This document shows positions 8,794 through 16,280 of a stretch of DNA of 64,000 bases, piece by piece. The stretch spans positions 52,410 to 116,409 of the forward strand of contig CAKTNS010000004.1 of NCBI GenBank assembly GCA_934589225.1, read 5' to 3'. The stretch's first letter is position 1. The number at the start of each line of letters is the position of its first letter. The notes beneath the pieces are model-generated. The model worked only from the letters and a program-made list of their open reading frames with translations, searched no databases and had not been told where the DNA came from. This stretch comes from an uncultured Oscillospiraceae bacterium. Lineage in GTDB: Bacteria; Bacillota; Clostridia; Oscillospirales; Oscillospiraceae. A program made the position numbers and the translations under genes.

Positions 8794-9030
8794 ATGCACA
8801 GCGGTAATGAACGGAAGTTTGCGGTGGTCTACGTGGCGGGGGACCGGGTGGAAACATTGAAGGTGTTCCCCTTGGACTGTAAAGAGGCGGCGGTGGCGTA
8901 TGCCCAAAAGGCGGCTAAAAATTATGAAAAGGGCCTTGTAAGCGTGGATATGGCACTGTTTGAACCGGGGACGGAGAAGCGGGCAGAGGGGGCGTGGCGC
9001 ATGTATGAGGCGTTTTTCTGCGGAGCATGA
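8794..9030 (+). CDS. Small unknown protein under the S-box-like leader
   Basis: I do not recognise this 78-residue protein. It has no signal peptide or membrane segment and appears as a small alpha/beta domain (KFAVVYVAGDRVETLKVFPL, then a helical AVAYAQKAAKNYEKG segment, then VSVDMALF). The start at 8794 is supported by GGAGG at 8781-8785; a longer open frame upstream runs through the riboswitch and is not credible. Control by an S-box-like element would mean it is made when S-adenosylmethionine is low, so a link to methionine or sulfur metabolism is possible, but its neighbours give no support. It is monocistronic as far as can be seen. Confidence 0.6.
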   Translation: MHSGNERKFAVVYVAGDRVETLKVFPLDCKEAAVAYAQKAAKNYEKGLVSVDMALFEPGTEKRAEGAWRMYEAFFCGA

Positions 9031-9118
9031 GGGTTAAATTACGGCCGCTTCTGGCGAAATTCAGTCAAATTCCAGAATTTGTCGGAGATTTGTTTACAAA
9101 AAGTTGCGATTTGGCGGG

Positions 9119-9147
9119 TTGGCAAGAATCTCCTTTTCTGGTATAAT
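9119..9147 (+). promoter_or_regulatory. Promoter of the DUF1538/P-II operon
   Basis: TTGGCA (9119-9124), 17 bases, TATAAT (9142-9147); the gene starts at 9204. Confidence 0.6.
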
Positions 9148-9203
9148 TTTCAAGGAACAATTATTCAGGTTTCCGAGAAAAAACCCGAAGGAGGAACGCC
9201 CCC

Positions 9204-10727
9204 TTGAAAGAACTGCAAGCGAAAATCAAAGAGGCCCTCATGTCCGTGCTGCCCATTACGGCACTGGTGTATCTGCTGGCGGCAACGCCCCTGCTTTCCC
9301 TGACACGGACGGAGTTTATCACCTTCACCCTTGGGGCGGTCCTGCTGATTTTGGGCATCGGCCTGTTCAGCATGGGCGCGGACCTGGCCATGACCCCCAT
9401 GGGTGCCCATGTGGGCTCCGGACTTTCCAAACAAAAGAGGCTGGGGCTGCTGCTGGGTGTGTGCTTTGTGCTGGGGGTGCTGATCACCATTGCCGAGCCG
9501 GACTTACAGGTTCTGGCGGGGCAGGTCCAGTCCGTCATCAATGGCACGGTGCTGACCTATACCGTGGGTGTGGGTGTGGGCGTGTTCCTGCTGGTGGCGA
9601 TTTTAAAAATCGTATTCCAGAAGTCTTTGTCTCAGATTTTAATGCTGTTTTATATGCTGCTCTTTGCCCTGTCTCTGCTTTTGGCCGTGGGGGGCAAGCT
9701 CTCCATGCTGCCGGTGGCCTTTGATTCCGGCGGCGTGACCACGGGGCCTATTACGGTGCCCTTCCTCATGGCCCTGGGCGTGGGCGTTTCCCATGTCTTA
9801 GGAGACCGGCGGAGCAAGGAAAACAGCTTCGGCATTGTGGCCCTGTGCTCCATCGGCCCGGTGCTGGCGGTGCTGACGCTGGGCATTCTGTCCCGGAAAG
9901 AGCTGGTATATGACGTGCCGGATTTCGGCATGAGCGCCGATATTCTGGGGGCCTTCGGCCATACATTGCTTCACACCTGCCGGGAGGTGGGGCTGGCCCT
10001 GGGCATGATCGTGGTGTTCTTCGGCGTGTGTCAGGTGCTGTTTTTAAAGCTCTCCCGGAAGCAATTGAGCCGCATTGCCGTCGGCGTGGTGTTTACGTAC
10101 TTAGGCCTGGTGCTGTTTCTCACCGGGGTCAACGTGGGCTTTATGCCCCTGGGCTACAAAATGGGCAGCAGCCTTGCCCAGGCCCATCCGGGAGTTTTGG
10201 TGTCCTTCGGCTTTGGGGCCGGGGTGCTGACCGTGCTGGCAGAACCGGCGGTCCATGTGCTCAATACCCAGGTAGAGGAGGTCACCGGCGGGCTGGTTGG
10301 AAGAAAATCCATGATGGTGGCCCTGTGCCTGGGCGTGGGGGCCTCCATTGCTTTGAGCATGGTGCGCATCGTCTATGATTTTTCCCTGGTGTATTATCTG
10401 ATTCCGGGGTACTTCCTGTCCTTGTCTATGTCCCTCTTTGTGCCGCCGGTGTATACGGCCATCGCCTTTGACTCCGGCGGTGTGGCCAGCGGCCCCATGA
10501 CCTCCGGCTTCATCCTGCCTCTGGCGGTGGGAGCCTGTGTCAGCCTCCAGGGGAGTGAGGCGGTGCTGCGGGACGGCTTCGGCGTGGTGGCCATGGTGGC
10601 CATGACTCCCTTGATCGCCATTCAGCTCCTGGGCTTCCGGGGCATCGTTGCCGAGCGGGTCAACGAGCGCCGGGCCATGAAGCGGATTCTGGATGCGGAC
10701 GATCAGCAGATCATCAACTTCATGTAA
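9204..10727 (+). CDS. DUF1538 membrane transporter-like protein (two tandem domains)
   Basis: This 507-residue polytopic membrane protein has roughly a dozen hydrophobic segments. It consists of two homologous halves, each with the same motif: AFDSGGVTTGPITVPF at about residue 172 and AFDSGGVASGPMTSGF at about residue 421. The internal duplication and the Gly-rich FDSGGV motifs resemble an inverted-repeat transporter fold. The TTG at 9204 has GGAGG about 10 bases upstream. Two P-II-like genes follow within 12 bases, as AmtB is followed by GlnK in ammonium transport, so a P-II-gated transport function is likely. The substrate is unknown. Confidence 0.85.
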   Translation: MKELQAKIKEALMSVLPITALVYLLAATPLLSLTRTEFITFTLGAVLLILGIGLFSMGADLAMTPMGAHVGSGLSKQKRLGLLLGVCFVLGVLITIAEPDLQVLAGQVQSVINGTVLTYTVGVGVGVFLLVAILKIVFQKSLSQILMLFYMLLFALSLLLAVGGKLSMLPVAFDSGGVTTGPITVPFLMALGVGVSHVLGDRRSKENSFGIVALCSIGPVLAVLTLGILSRKELVYDVPDFGMSADILGAFGHTLLHTCREVGLALGMIVVFFGVCQVLFLKLSRKQLSRIAVGVVFTYLGLVLFLTGVNVGFMPLGYKMGSSLAQAHPGVLVSFGFGAGVLTVLAEPAVHVLNTQVEEVTGGLVGRKSMMVALCLGVGASIALSMVRIVYDFSLVYYLIPGYFLSLSMSLFVPPVYTAIAFDSGGVASGPMTSGFILPLAVGACVSLQGSEAVLRDGFGVVAMVAMTPLIAIQLLGFRGIVAERVNERRAMKRILDADDQQIINFM

Positions 10728-10738
10728 AGGAGCTGCCT

Positions 10739-11107
10739 ATGAATAATACGGTAAAGGATTCCGCAATCAAAAAGCTCAAGCTCCTGATCACCGTGGTGGA
10801 CCGGCCCAAGGGCGAGTTTTACCTGGATGTGCTGGGGCAGTATGATGTGAATTTTCAGATGGTGACCAACGGCCAGGGCACGGCCAACTCCCAGCTTTTA
10901 GAGCTTTTGGGCCTGGAGCCCCACAAGGCAGTGCTCCTCAGCGTGGTCCGGGAGGACCTGGTGGAGGAGATCATGAACTGCCTGGAGGACAAATTTCACT
11001 CGGTCCGGGGGGGCAAGGGCATCTGCTTTGCTGTGCCCCTATCCAGCGTGATCGGGGTCAATCTGTATCAGTTTTTAAGCGACAACCGCATGGGCAGGGA
11101 GGGATAA
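10739..11107 (+). CDS. P-II-like nitrogen regulatory protein (first copy)
   Basis: The 122-residue protein has the ferredoxin-like P-II layout (KLLITVVDRPKGEF at the N-terminus, AVLLSVVREDLVEEIMNCLEDKF in the middle, GKGICFAVPLSSVIG near the C-terminus). P-II proteins form trimers that sense ATP/ADP and 2-oxoglutarate or other effectors and gate membrane proteins. The usual uridylylated T-loop tyrosine is not obvious. It lies between the DUF1538 transporter and a second P-II-like gene that starts one base after its stop. The two P-II copies differ clearly from each other and may form a heteromer; that is inference. Confidence 0.77.
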   Translation: MNNTVKDSAIKKLKLLITVVDRPKGEFYLDVLGQYDVNFQMVTNGQGTANSQLLELLGLEPHKAVLLSVVREDLVEEIMNCLEDKFHSVRGGKGICFAVPLSSVIGVNLYQFLSDNRMGREG

Positions 11108-11108
11108 G

Positions 11109-11444
11109 ATGAAAACGGAAAACCATGAAGTCATTTTTGCCATCGTCAACGCAGGCTTTGCCGAGGATGTCATGGACGTGGCCCGGGAAAACGGCGCCCG
11201 GGGCGGCACGATTTTGAATGCCCGAGGGGTTGTCAAGGAGGACGCCGCCCACTTTTTCGGCATCACCGTCCATGCGGACAAGGAGATCCTCATGATGGTG
11301 GTGGAAAAAACCATCCGGGACCGGGTGCTGAACGCCATCTACAAGGAAATGGGCATGGCCAAAAAAGCCAAGGGCATCGCCTTCTCCCTCCCCGTCTCCG
11401 ACGTGGCAGGGCTGGCTATGCCGGAACCGGAAAATGAGGAATAA
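11109..11444 (+). CDS. P-II-like nitrogen regulatory protein (second copy)
   Basis: The 111-residue protein matches the P-II family better than the first copy: EVIFAIVNAGFAEDVMDVAR, then the GARGGTILNARG segment that corresponds to the T-loop region, ILMMVVEKTIRDRVLNAIY and GIAFSLPVSDVAG. Its position directly after the first P-II copy and the DUF1538 transporter suggests that it docks on the transporter in response to a small-molecule effector. A terminator closes the operon at 11448-11475. Effector and covalent modification are unknown. Confidence 0.82.
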   Translation: MKTENHEVIFAIVNAGFAEDVMDVARENGARGGTILNARGVVKEDAAHFFGITVHADKEILMMVVEKTIRDRVLNAIYKEMGMAKKAKGIAFSLPVSDVAGLAMPEPENEE

Positions 11445-11447
11445 CAC

Positions 11448-11475
11448 AAAAAGCACCCGCTTTGGGTGCTTTTTT
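11448..11475 (+). terminator. Terminator of the DUF1538/P-II operon
   Basis: AAAAAGCACCC and GGGTGCTTTTTT form a short stem with a five-base loop. Confidence 0.85.
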
Positions 11476-12114
11476 GCGGCATCAGGATGCACAAAACTAC
11501 ATCCAATGTAGGGGCGGCAACCTTGCGCCCGCTACGCCCCGAATACAACCTGTGCGGATGAAAGAATCCCCCCACCAGCGAAACCGTAGGGAACGGCAGA
11601 AAAATTGACAATTAACAATTGACAATTGTTGAGCATCGGACGTGCCTGCTTTTAAAATACGTTGGTTCAAGAATGAACCAATCAGCGAAACCGTAGGGAA
11701 CGGCCTGTGTGCCGTTCCGGAAACCTTCCGAAAACATACACGTCAGAATCAAACTTACTCCGCCCGACACGGTACAAGAGCTTCCCCTGGGGGAAGCTGG
11801 CTCGCCTGGGCGAGCCTGATGAGGGCCGCGGGGCGGCGTGAAACATTCTAGAAACAGCAGGCGAATCCGTAGAAACGTACCGACATTGTCATTCCGACCG
11901 CGAAGCGGAGTGGAGAAATCCACCACGTTGGACAAAGAACCAACACAAGATAAAACCAGCAACTCGGGAAGATTCCTCGACTTGCTTTCGCTCCCTCGGA
12001 ATGACATGTCGGTAGGTGGTTCCGGTTGTCCGTACAGGTTCTATTTGCCACGTTGCATGGCGATGAATCATCGCCGCTACATTGGGGCCTATTATTCCTA
12101 CCGGCGTAAAACAA
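11476..12114. repeat. Gene-free repeat cluster 1
   Basis: No gene is credible here. The stretch holds a short GGGGCGGC/GCGCCCGC palindrome near 11511, a TTGACAAT half-array (11601-11631), a segment with nested GGGGAAGC/GCTTCCCC-type hairpins and GGCTCGCCTGGGCGAGCC (about 11765-11835), a TCATTCCGA-bounded element (11889-12004, listed separately) and a GGCGATGAATCATCGCC palindrome (about 12059-12075). The same modules recur at 22.4-23.0, 29.9-30.4 and 31.3-32.4 kb. Confidence 0.8.
11889..12004. repeat. TCATTCCGA-bounded palindromic element, copy 1
   Basis: The ends are TCATTCCGA (11889-11897) and TCGGAATGA (11996-12004). The body carries GGAGTGGAGAAATCCACCAC near the left end and GATTCCTCGACT near the right end. 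It is too small to encode a protein and is best read as a MITE- or REP-like repeat. Further copies lie at 22433, 30129, 31590 and 32134. Confidence 0.8.
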
Positions 12115-12145
12115 AACAACACCACCCACAAGGGGTGGTGTTGTT
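12115..12145 (-). terminator. Terminator downstream of tRNA-Gly
   Basis: AACAACACCACCC and GGGGTGGTGTTGTT form a strong stem just beyond the 3' end of the tRNA read on the minus strand; a T-rich tail follows on that strand. Confidence 0.75.
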
Positions 12146-12150
12146 TATTT

Positions 12151-12224
12151 TGGAGCAGGGTACGGGAATCGAACCCGCCTCTGTGGCTTGGGAAGCGACC
12201 ATTCTACCGATGAACTAACCCTGC
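12151..12224 (-). tRNA. tRNA-Gly (CCC)
   Basis: A 74-nt cloverleaf including encoded CCA. The acceptor stem is GCAGGG(T), the anticodon loop is TTCCCAA (anticodon CCC) and the T-arm is GCGGGTTCGATTCCCG-like. The anticodon stem has one C-C mismatch at positions 29-41 (GTCGC against GCCAC); the rest pairs normally, so it is probably functional. Confidence 0.93.
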
Positions 12225-12661
12225 ATTGCCGCTATTATAGCAGATGGTCACGGAAAAATCAATGGTTTTTTTGCGGCGGCTGAAAATCAGTTTAGCACGA
12301 TCCCCGTCACCGTCTCATACAGCCCGGCGGCATCCGCCCGGGAGATGAAGAGGGTGGATTCTCCGTTGAGGGTCACCAGGCTTTCGCTGGCGCTGCAGCG
12401 GTGGAGGCGGTGCCGCCTACGGTCCGGGTCAGGCCGCCGCAGCGCTTGGTCAGATGGGAAACTATACCATTTCCTTTTGTCTTGGGAATCTCTAAAGTCT
12501 TTTTGAAGGTTCATTTTAGGACGTGAATCTGAAAAAGACTGAAAATCAGGAGGAAGAACTGTAAATATTCTGTGAAAAACCAGGTTTCTCCAGACCTTTT
12601 CCGGCAGAAACGGCGGCGCTTGTGTGGTATGCTTTGATAAAACAACGAGGAGGGAAACAAC
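12225..12661. other. Intergenic stretch with a possible gene remnant
   Basis: No intact gene is seen. On the minus strand near 12292-12400 a frame ends with residues such as TLNGESTLFISRADAAGLYE, which look like a protein C-terminus but have no start or recognisable family; this may be a decayed gene. A TGGTATGCT extended -10 at 12625-12633 probably serves the gene at 12662. Confidence 0.35.
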
Positions 12662-13243
12662 ATGGCTAAACGACTGGGCGCATTGGCGCTTTTGCTGATG
12701 ATGACCGTATTGACCGCCAGCGCCGAGGGGGCGCTGTACTTTGGCGGCGGTGCCGGAGACTGGGTCTGGGCCGGGGATGGCAAGACCCGGGTGGACCACC
12801 TCTTTGGCAGCAGCCCCGCCATCTCCCCCGGGGAGCTGCTGGAGGACAGCCTGTACATCTGCCCCGCCCGGGATACGGCGCTGCTGCTGTGCTGCCAAAA
12901 CCTGCCGGAAGTTCTGGGAAGTCTCCGGCTGACCGTGAAAAACGGGGAGGATACCCTTTTTGACGGCCCCCTGTCCCAGGCAGAGCTGGTACCCCTGGGC
13001 AGCTTTTCCCGGGAAAAGCCCTGCCTGCTGGAACTATACCTTCAAATCCCCCAGGACCTTCCCTACGAGGCCTTTCCCGCCTGGCAGCACCTAAGCTGGC
13101 TGCTCCTGGCCATCACCCCCACCCCCCAAACCGCCGACCAGACCCACCCCACCGCCGCAGCCGTAACCGGCGCCCTCACGGGCCTGACCCTGGCCGTCCT
13201 GACTCGGCGAAACCAAAAAGAGAAAAATAAAATTACCACTTGA
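12662..13243 (+). CDS. Small exported, membrane-anchored protein of unknown function
   Basis: The 193-residue protein has a clear signal peptide (about residues 1-20, LGALALLLMMTVLTASA) and a C-terminal hydrophobic segment (about residues 165-182, AAAVTGALTGLTLAVL) followed by a basic tail, the layout of a surface protein held by a C-terminal anchor. The middle contains DTLFDGPLSQAELVPLGSF, which resembles the beta-sandwich repeat found in TasA-cluster and LPXTG-type clostridial surface proteins, but no LPXTG motif is seen. ACGAGGAGGG upstream supports the ATG at 12662. It stands alone between two tRNA genes, and its stop overlaps the tRNA-Val promoter. Confidence 0.6.
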   Translation: MAKRLGALALLLMMTVLTASAEGALYFGGGAGDWVWAGDGKTRVDHLFGSSPAISPGELLEDSLYICPARDTALLLCCQNLPEVLGSLRLTVKNGEDTLFDGPLSQAELVPLGSFSREKPCLLELYLQIPQDLPYEAFPAWQHLSWLLLAITPTPQTADQTHPTAAAVTGALTGLTLAVLTRRNQKEKNKITT

Positions 13244-13268
13244 CTTTTGAACCATTCTAGGGTATAAT
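13240..13268 (+). promoter_or_regulatory. Consensus promoter of tRNA-Val
   Basis: TTGACT (13240-13245), exactly 17 bases, TATAAT (13263-13268); the mature tRNA begins 18 bases after the -10. The -35 overlaps the stop codon of the preceding gene. Confidence 0.85.
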
Positions 13269-13286
13269 TCAACATGTTCCAGCCAC

Positions 13287-13363
13287 GGAGGCTTAGCTCA
13301 GCTGGTTAGAGCGCATGCTTCACACGCATGAGGTCACAGGTTCGAGTCCCGTAGTCTCCACCA
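13287..13363 (+). tRNA. tRNA-Val (CAC)
   Basis: A 77-nt cloverleaf with encoded CCA. The acceptor GGAGGCT pairs with AGTCTCC, the anticodon stem is CATGC/GCATG and the loop TTCACAC gives anticodon CAC. The T-arm contains GGTTCGAGTCC. All stems pair well. Confidence 0.95.
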
Positions 13364-13370
13364 AACATCA

Positions 13371-13415
13371 AAAATCCGAACTTCTTCCCTGTGGGGGATG
13401 GGTTCGGATTTTTTG
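13371..13415 (+). terminator. Terminator of tRNA-Val
   Basis: AAAATCCGAAC and GTTCGGATTTTTT enclose a second small CCC/GGG pairing. Confidence 0.85.
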
Positions 13416-13445
13416 TTTATATCAGGGATATTTCATATTGCGTTT

Positions 13446-13505
13446 TGTGCCAGCAGTGCCGGTTTGATGCCGGGCTGCTGGCACTTATTTTATTAGCGGT
13501 TCGCT
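13446..13505. repeat. Dyads upstream of the recombinase gene
   Basis: GTGCCAGCAG (about 13448) is matched by CTGCTGGCAC (about 13477) around an inner GCCGG/GCCGG(G) pairing, followed by a second dyad TAGCG-GTT-CGCTA at 13493-13505. They could be recombinase binding sites, an operator or a terminator; the sequence alone does not decide. Confidence 0.45.
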
Positions 13506-13553
13506 AACTGTATTACAATTTATCCGAATACCGATCAATTGGAGGTTTGTAGT

Positions 13554-14150
13554 ATGGAATATGGGTATATCCGTGTTTCCACAAGAGAGCAAAACGAACA
13601 GCGGCAGCTTATTGCAATGCGGGAGTTTGGGATTCCTCAAAACCGAATCTACATGGACAAGCAATCCGGCAAGGACTTTGAGCGGAAGAACTACAAGAAA
13701 ATGGTCCGGAAGCTAAAAAAGGACGATACCCTGGTGGTAAAGAGCATCGACCGGTTGGGGCGAAATTATGAGGAGATCCTGGAGCAGTGGCGGATCATCA
13801 CCAAGGAAAAACAGGCGGCCATTGTGGTGCTGGATATGCCGTTGCTGGACACCCGGCAAAACCGGGACCTGACCGGAACGCTGATCGCGGACATCGTTTT
13901 GCAGCTTCTGTCCTATGTGGCCCAGACGGAGCGGGAGTTTATCCGGCAGCGGCAGGCGGAGGGGATCGCTGCGGCGAAGCGAAACGGAAAAAGGCTGGGA
14001 AGACCCCCGCTTCCCCTTCCAGACGGGTTTGACGAAATTTGCATAAAATGCAAAACAGGTCAAATCTCTACGCGACAGGCTGCACAAATTTTAGGCATGA
14101 AGCACAGCACATTCTACAAAAAGATGATATCTGATGCAAAAAATGTGTAG
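13554..14150 (+). CDS. Small serine recombinase (invertase/resolvase family)
   Basis: Serine recombinases cut and rejoin DNA at short sites through a 5'-phosphoserine link. The 198-residue protein has the catalytic N-terminus YGYIRVSTREQNEQRQ, with the nucleophile Ser in RVS near residue 9, then KSIDRLGRNYEEI with the conserved Arg pair, then the long E helix (TEREFIRQRQAEGIAAAKRNG), a GRPP linker and a C-terminal helix-turn-helix (STRQAAQILGMKHSTFYKKM). Size and layout match Hin/Pin-type invertases and Tn3-type resolvases. GGAGG at 13541-13545 supports the ATG at 13554. A pair of inverted sites at 14146-14169 and 14251-14274 begins at its 3' end, so it is the likely inverting enzyme. Confidence 0.92.
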   Translation: MEYGYIRVSTREQNEQRQLIAMREFGIPQNRIYMDKQSGKDFERKNYKKMVRKLKKDDTLVVKSIDRLGRNYEEILEQWRIITKEKQAAIVVLDMPLLDTRQNRDLTGTLIADIVLQLLSYVAQTEREFIRQRQAEGIAAAKRNGKRLGRPPLPLPDGFDEICIKCKTGQISTRQAAQILGMKHSTFYKKMISDAKNV

Positions 14151-14274
14151 AAATGTAGACTTTTGGAAACAAGCCTGTTTTGATCAAGTCGTTTTGTGCA
14201 GCTGTGCAAATGTGCAATGGAAACATGTAAATGGTATTATATCACGACCATTTCCAAAAGTCTGCTTTAGGAAA
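14146..14274. promoter_or_regulatory. Putative invertible promoter segment
   Basis: A perfect 13-bp inverted repeat, AGACTTTTGGAAA at 14157-14169 and TTTCCAAAAGTCT at 14251-14263, encloses 81 bases. The right site is also an internal imperfect dyad (14251-14274, TTTCC to GGAAA), as expected for two recombinase half-sites with a crossover centre. Between the sites lies an extended -10, TGGTATTAT (14232-14240), pointing rightward at the ligase/acyltransferase genes. Inversion would turn this promoter toward the recombinase. The recombinase gene lies directly to the left. Function is inferred. Confidence 0.6.
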
Positions 14275-14474
14275 CAGTGCGCTTGTTGCCTTCCGGGCAG
14301 CAAGAAAAGTAGTATTTCCTATAGAATAATATCAACAAAAATCGATATGAATTTCTGTTGTATTCTGTCTGGATCATAAACTGTACATTTTTAGAAGCGG
14401 AGTCATTACGGTGACGCAAAACGTTGAACACAAAATGAAGCTAAAGCTCGAAAGATGCCCTTGGAGGATGAAAA
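14275..14474 (+). other. Leader between the invertible segment and the first ligase gene
   Basis: This would be an untranslated leader of about 230 bases from the promoter at 14235. It has a hairpin CTTGTTGCC/GGGCAGCAAG at 14281-14303 without a T-run and an AT-rich stretch to 14395. No known riboswitch is recognised. Confidence 0.4.
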
Positions 14475-16181
14475 ATGAATCGTCAGGACCGAACCGGCTA
14501 TCCATCCATAGATAAGCCGTGGCTGAAATACTATACCTAGGAGGCTATCCATGCGCCTTTGCCGGAGGGGTCGATGTATGACTACATGACCGCCTGCAAT
14601 GCCGGACGCATGGACGAGACTGCTCTGAACTATTTCGGCAGGAAAATCACCTACCGTCAGCTGCAAGCAGAGATCGACCGCTGCGCCCGTGGGTTGGTCG
14701 CCAGCGGTGTAAAAGCGGGGGACGTGGTGAGCCTGTGCATGCTGGCCATGCCGGAGGCGATTTACCTGCTCTACGCCATTAACAAAATCGGGGCAATCGC
14801 GAATTTTCTGGTAATGAGTGCCACGCGGCAGGAGCTGCGGGATCAGCTGGCCGCCACGGAGAGCAAGCTGATCATTACGCTGGACATCGCAATGCCGCAA
14901 ATCAAAGCGGCTGCCGGTGCTGCGCGGGTCATTCCCGTTTCACTTGCCCAATCAATGCCTTTGCCCGCGGCCTTGCTGTATCGGCTGAAGGCAAAGCAGC
15001 CACGGGCGGAATCCACCGCATGGCAGGAATTCCTTGCGTCCGGCAATCGGGTATCTCTGCCCTCCTGCACAGTGAAAAAAGAAGACCCGGCGGTCATTGA
15101 ATACACGGGCGGCACTACCGGCAAGGCGAAAGGGGTCCTGGTTTCCAATGGTGCAGCCAACGCCCTTGCGTTTCAATACCGTGTGTCTGACAACATTCTA
15201 GATTTCGAGCCGGGTCAGAGGTTTATGAACATTATTCCCCCGTTTTTGGCCTATGGTGTATTTTTTGGGGGGCACATGGCGCTGTGTACGGGGTTGGAGG
15301 AGGTGCTTTGTCCCGACCCTGCGCCGGCACATTTCCCGGCACAGTTTGCGCGCTATCGGCCGAACCATTTCAGCGGCGGGCCGCTGCACATCGAGGCACT
15401 GATGAAAAGTAAACGGGTGCAGCGCATGAATCTGTCCTTTCTGCGGGTCGCAGCCTATGGCGGTGATGCGATGAGTCAGGAATGGGAGCAGGCGGCAACC
15501 CAGTTCCTAATGACGCATCATTCTCCGTACGGTTTGCTGAAGGGGTACGGCATGACAGAAACTGCCTCGACACTCTGCTTCAGCACGAATCGCGTACCGG
15601 AGATGATCCCGCTGCCCCGAAACAATATCAAGGTGCTGGATATCGACACGGGGAAGGAACTGGGCTATGACCATGATGGAGAGATCTGCGTTACCGGCCC
15701 CACATTGATGATCGGCTACTGCAAAAACGAGGACGCTACCAAAGAAATCATTTTCGAGGAAAATGGCGTCCGCTGGCTGCGGACGGGAGACCTGGGGCAT
15801 ATCACCCCGGAAGGGCACTTTCATCTTACCGGACGGATCAAGCGGATATTCTGGGGCATTGGGCCGGATCACACACCGCAGCGTATCTACCCCATGGAGA
15901 TCGAGCGTGTTCTGTGTACATGCCCCGAGGTGGAGAACTGCGCCGTTATCGGAAAGCCCAACGGTGAGCGCGGGTATTTGCCCATTGCATATGTCGTTCC
16001 GGCTCCGTCAGCAGATCGAAGCCGTCTTGAGGAACAGCTCGGACAGCTCTGTGAAAAGGAACTGCACGGAAATGCGGTGCCTTACGCGTATCATTTTGTG
16101 GACAGGCTGCCCACCACTCCGGCGGGGAAGGTGGATTTCCGTGCGCTGGAGCGCATGGCAGCGGAGGAAGACATCAAATAA
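14475..16181 (+). CDS. AMP-forming acid ligase 1, interrupted by an amber codon
   Basis: This is an ANL-superfamily enzyme (acyl-CoA synthetase or aryl/fatty acid--AMP ligase type): it activates a carboxylic acid with ATP. Motifs are YTGGTTGKAKGV (ATP-binding A3), GYGMTETAST (A5), WLRTGDLG (A7), LTGRIKRIF (A8) and the catalytic Lys in PAGKVDFR near the C-terminus. The natural start at 14475 has GGAGG 7 bases upstream and gives a protein N-terminus like those of ligases 2 and 3 (GYPSIDKPWLKYY), but codon 22 is TAG (14538-14540) where the paralogs have GAG or GAC. Translation could restart at ATG 14574 behind GGAGG (14564-14568) or TTG 14559. So it is either a fresh nonsense mutant or a shortened protein of about 535 residues. 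It lacks a carrier-protein domain. Confidence 0.78.
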
Positions 16182-16280
16182 AATTTACGCGGGCAACCGT
16201 AAAACGGAGGTAAAAATGGAAGAAAAAACGCTGACCGGTTATCCGTCCATAGATAAGCCTTGGCTGAAATACTATTCCGA
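16175..16280 (+). repeat. 106-bp junction repeat, copy 1
   Basis: It spans the end of ligase 1, the intergenic gap, the ribosome-binding site and the first 22 codons of ligase 2. It matches 17925-18030 at all but one position that I can see (C/T in the gap). Confidence 0.9.

Noticed and set aside
11476..12114. A CRISPR array among the repeats
   Set aside because: The repeats differ in size, orientation and spacing, have no regular spacers, and no cas gene is nearby.
12287..12898. A minus-strand gene of about 200 residues
   Set aside because: It overlaps the better-supported exported-protein gene at 12662 and has no start signal or family; only its last 40 residues look protein-like.
13287..14150. 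A tRNA-Val-integrated island ending near 22.4 kb
   Set aside because: The recombinase follows the tRNA, but I found no repeat of the tRNA 3' end downstream, and the enzyme is a small invertase-type protein.
14538..14540. TAG read as pyrrolysine or by programmed readthrough
   Set aside because: There is no sign of pyl genes, the paralogs encode an acidic residue at this place and a simple point mutation explains it.
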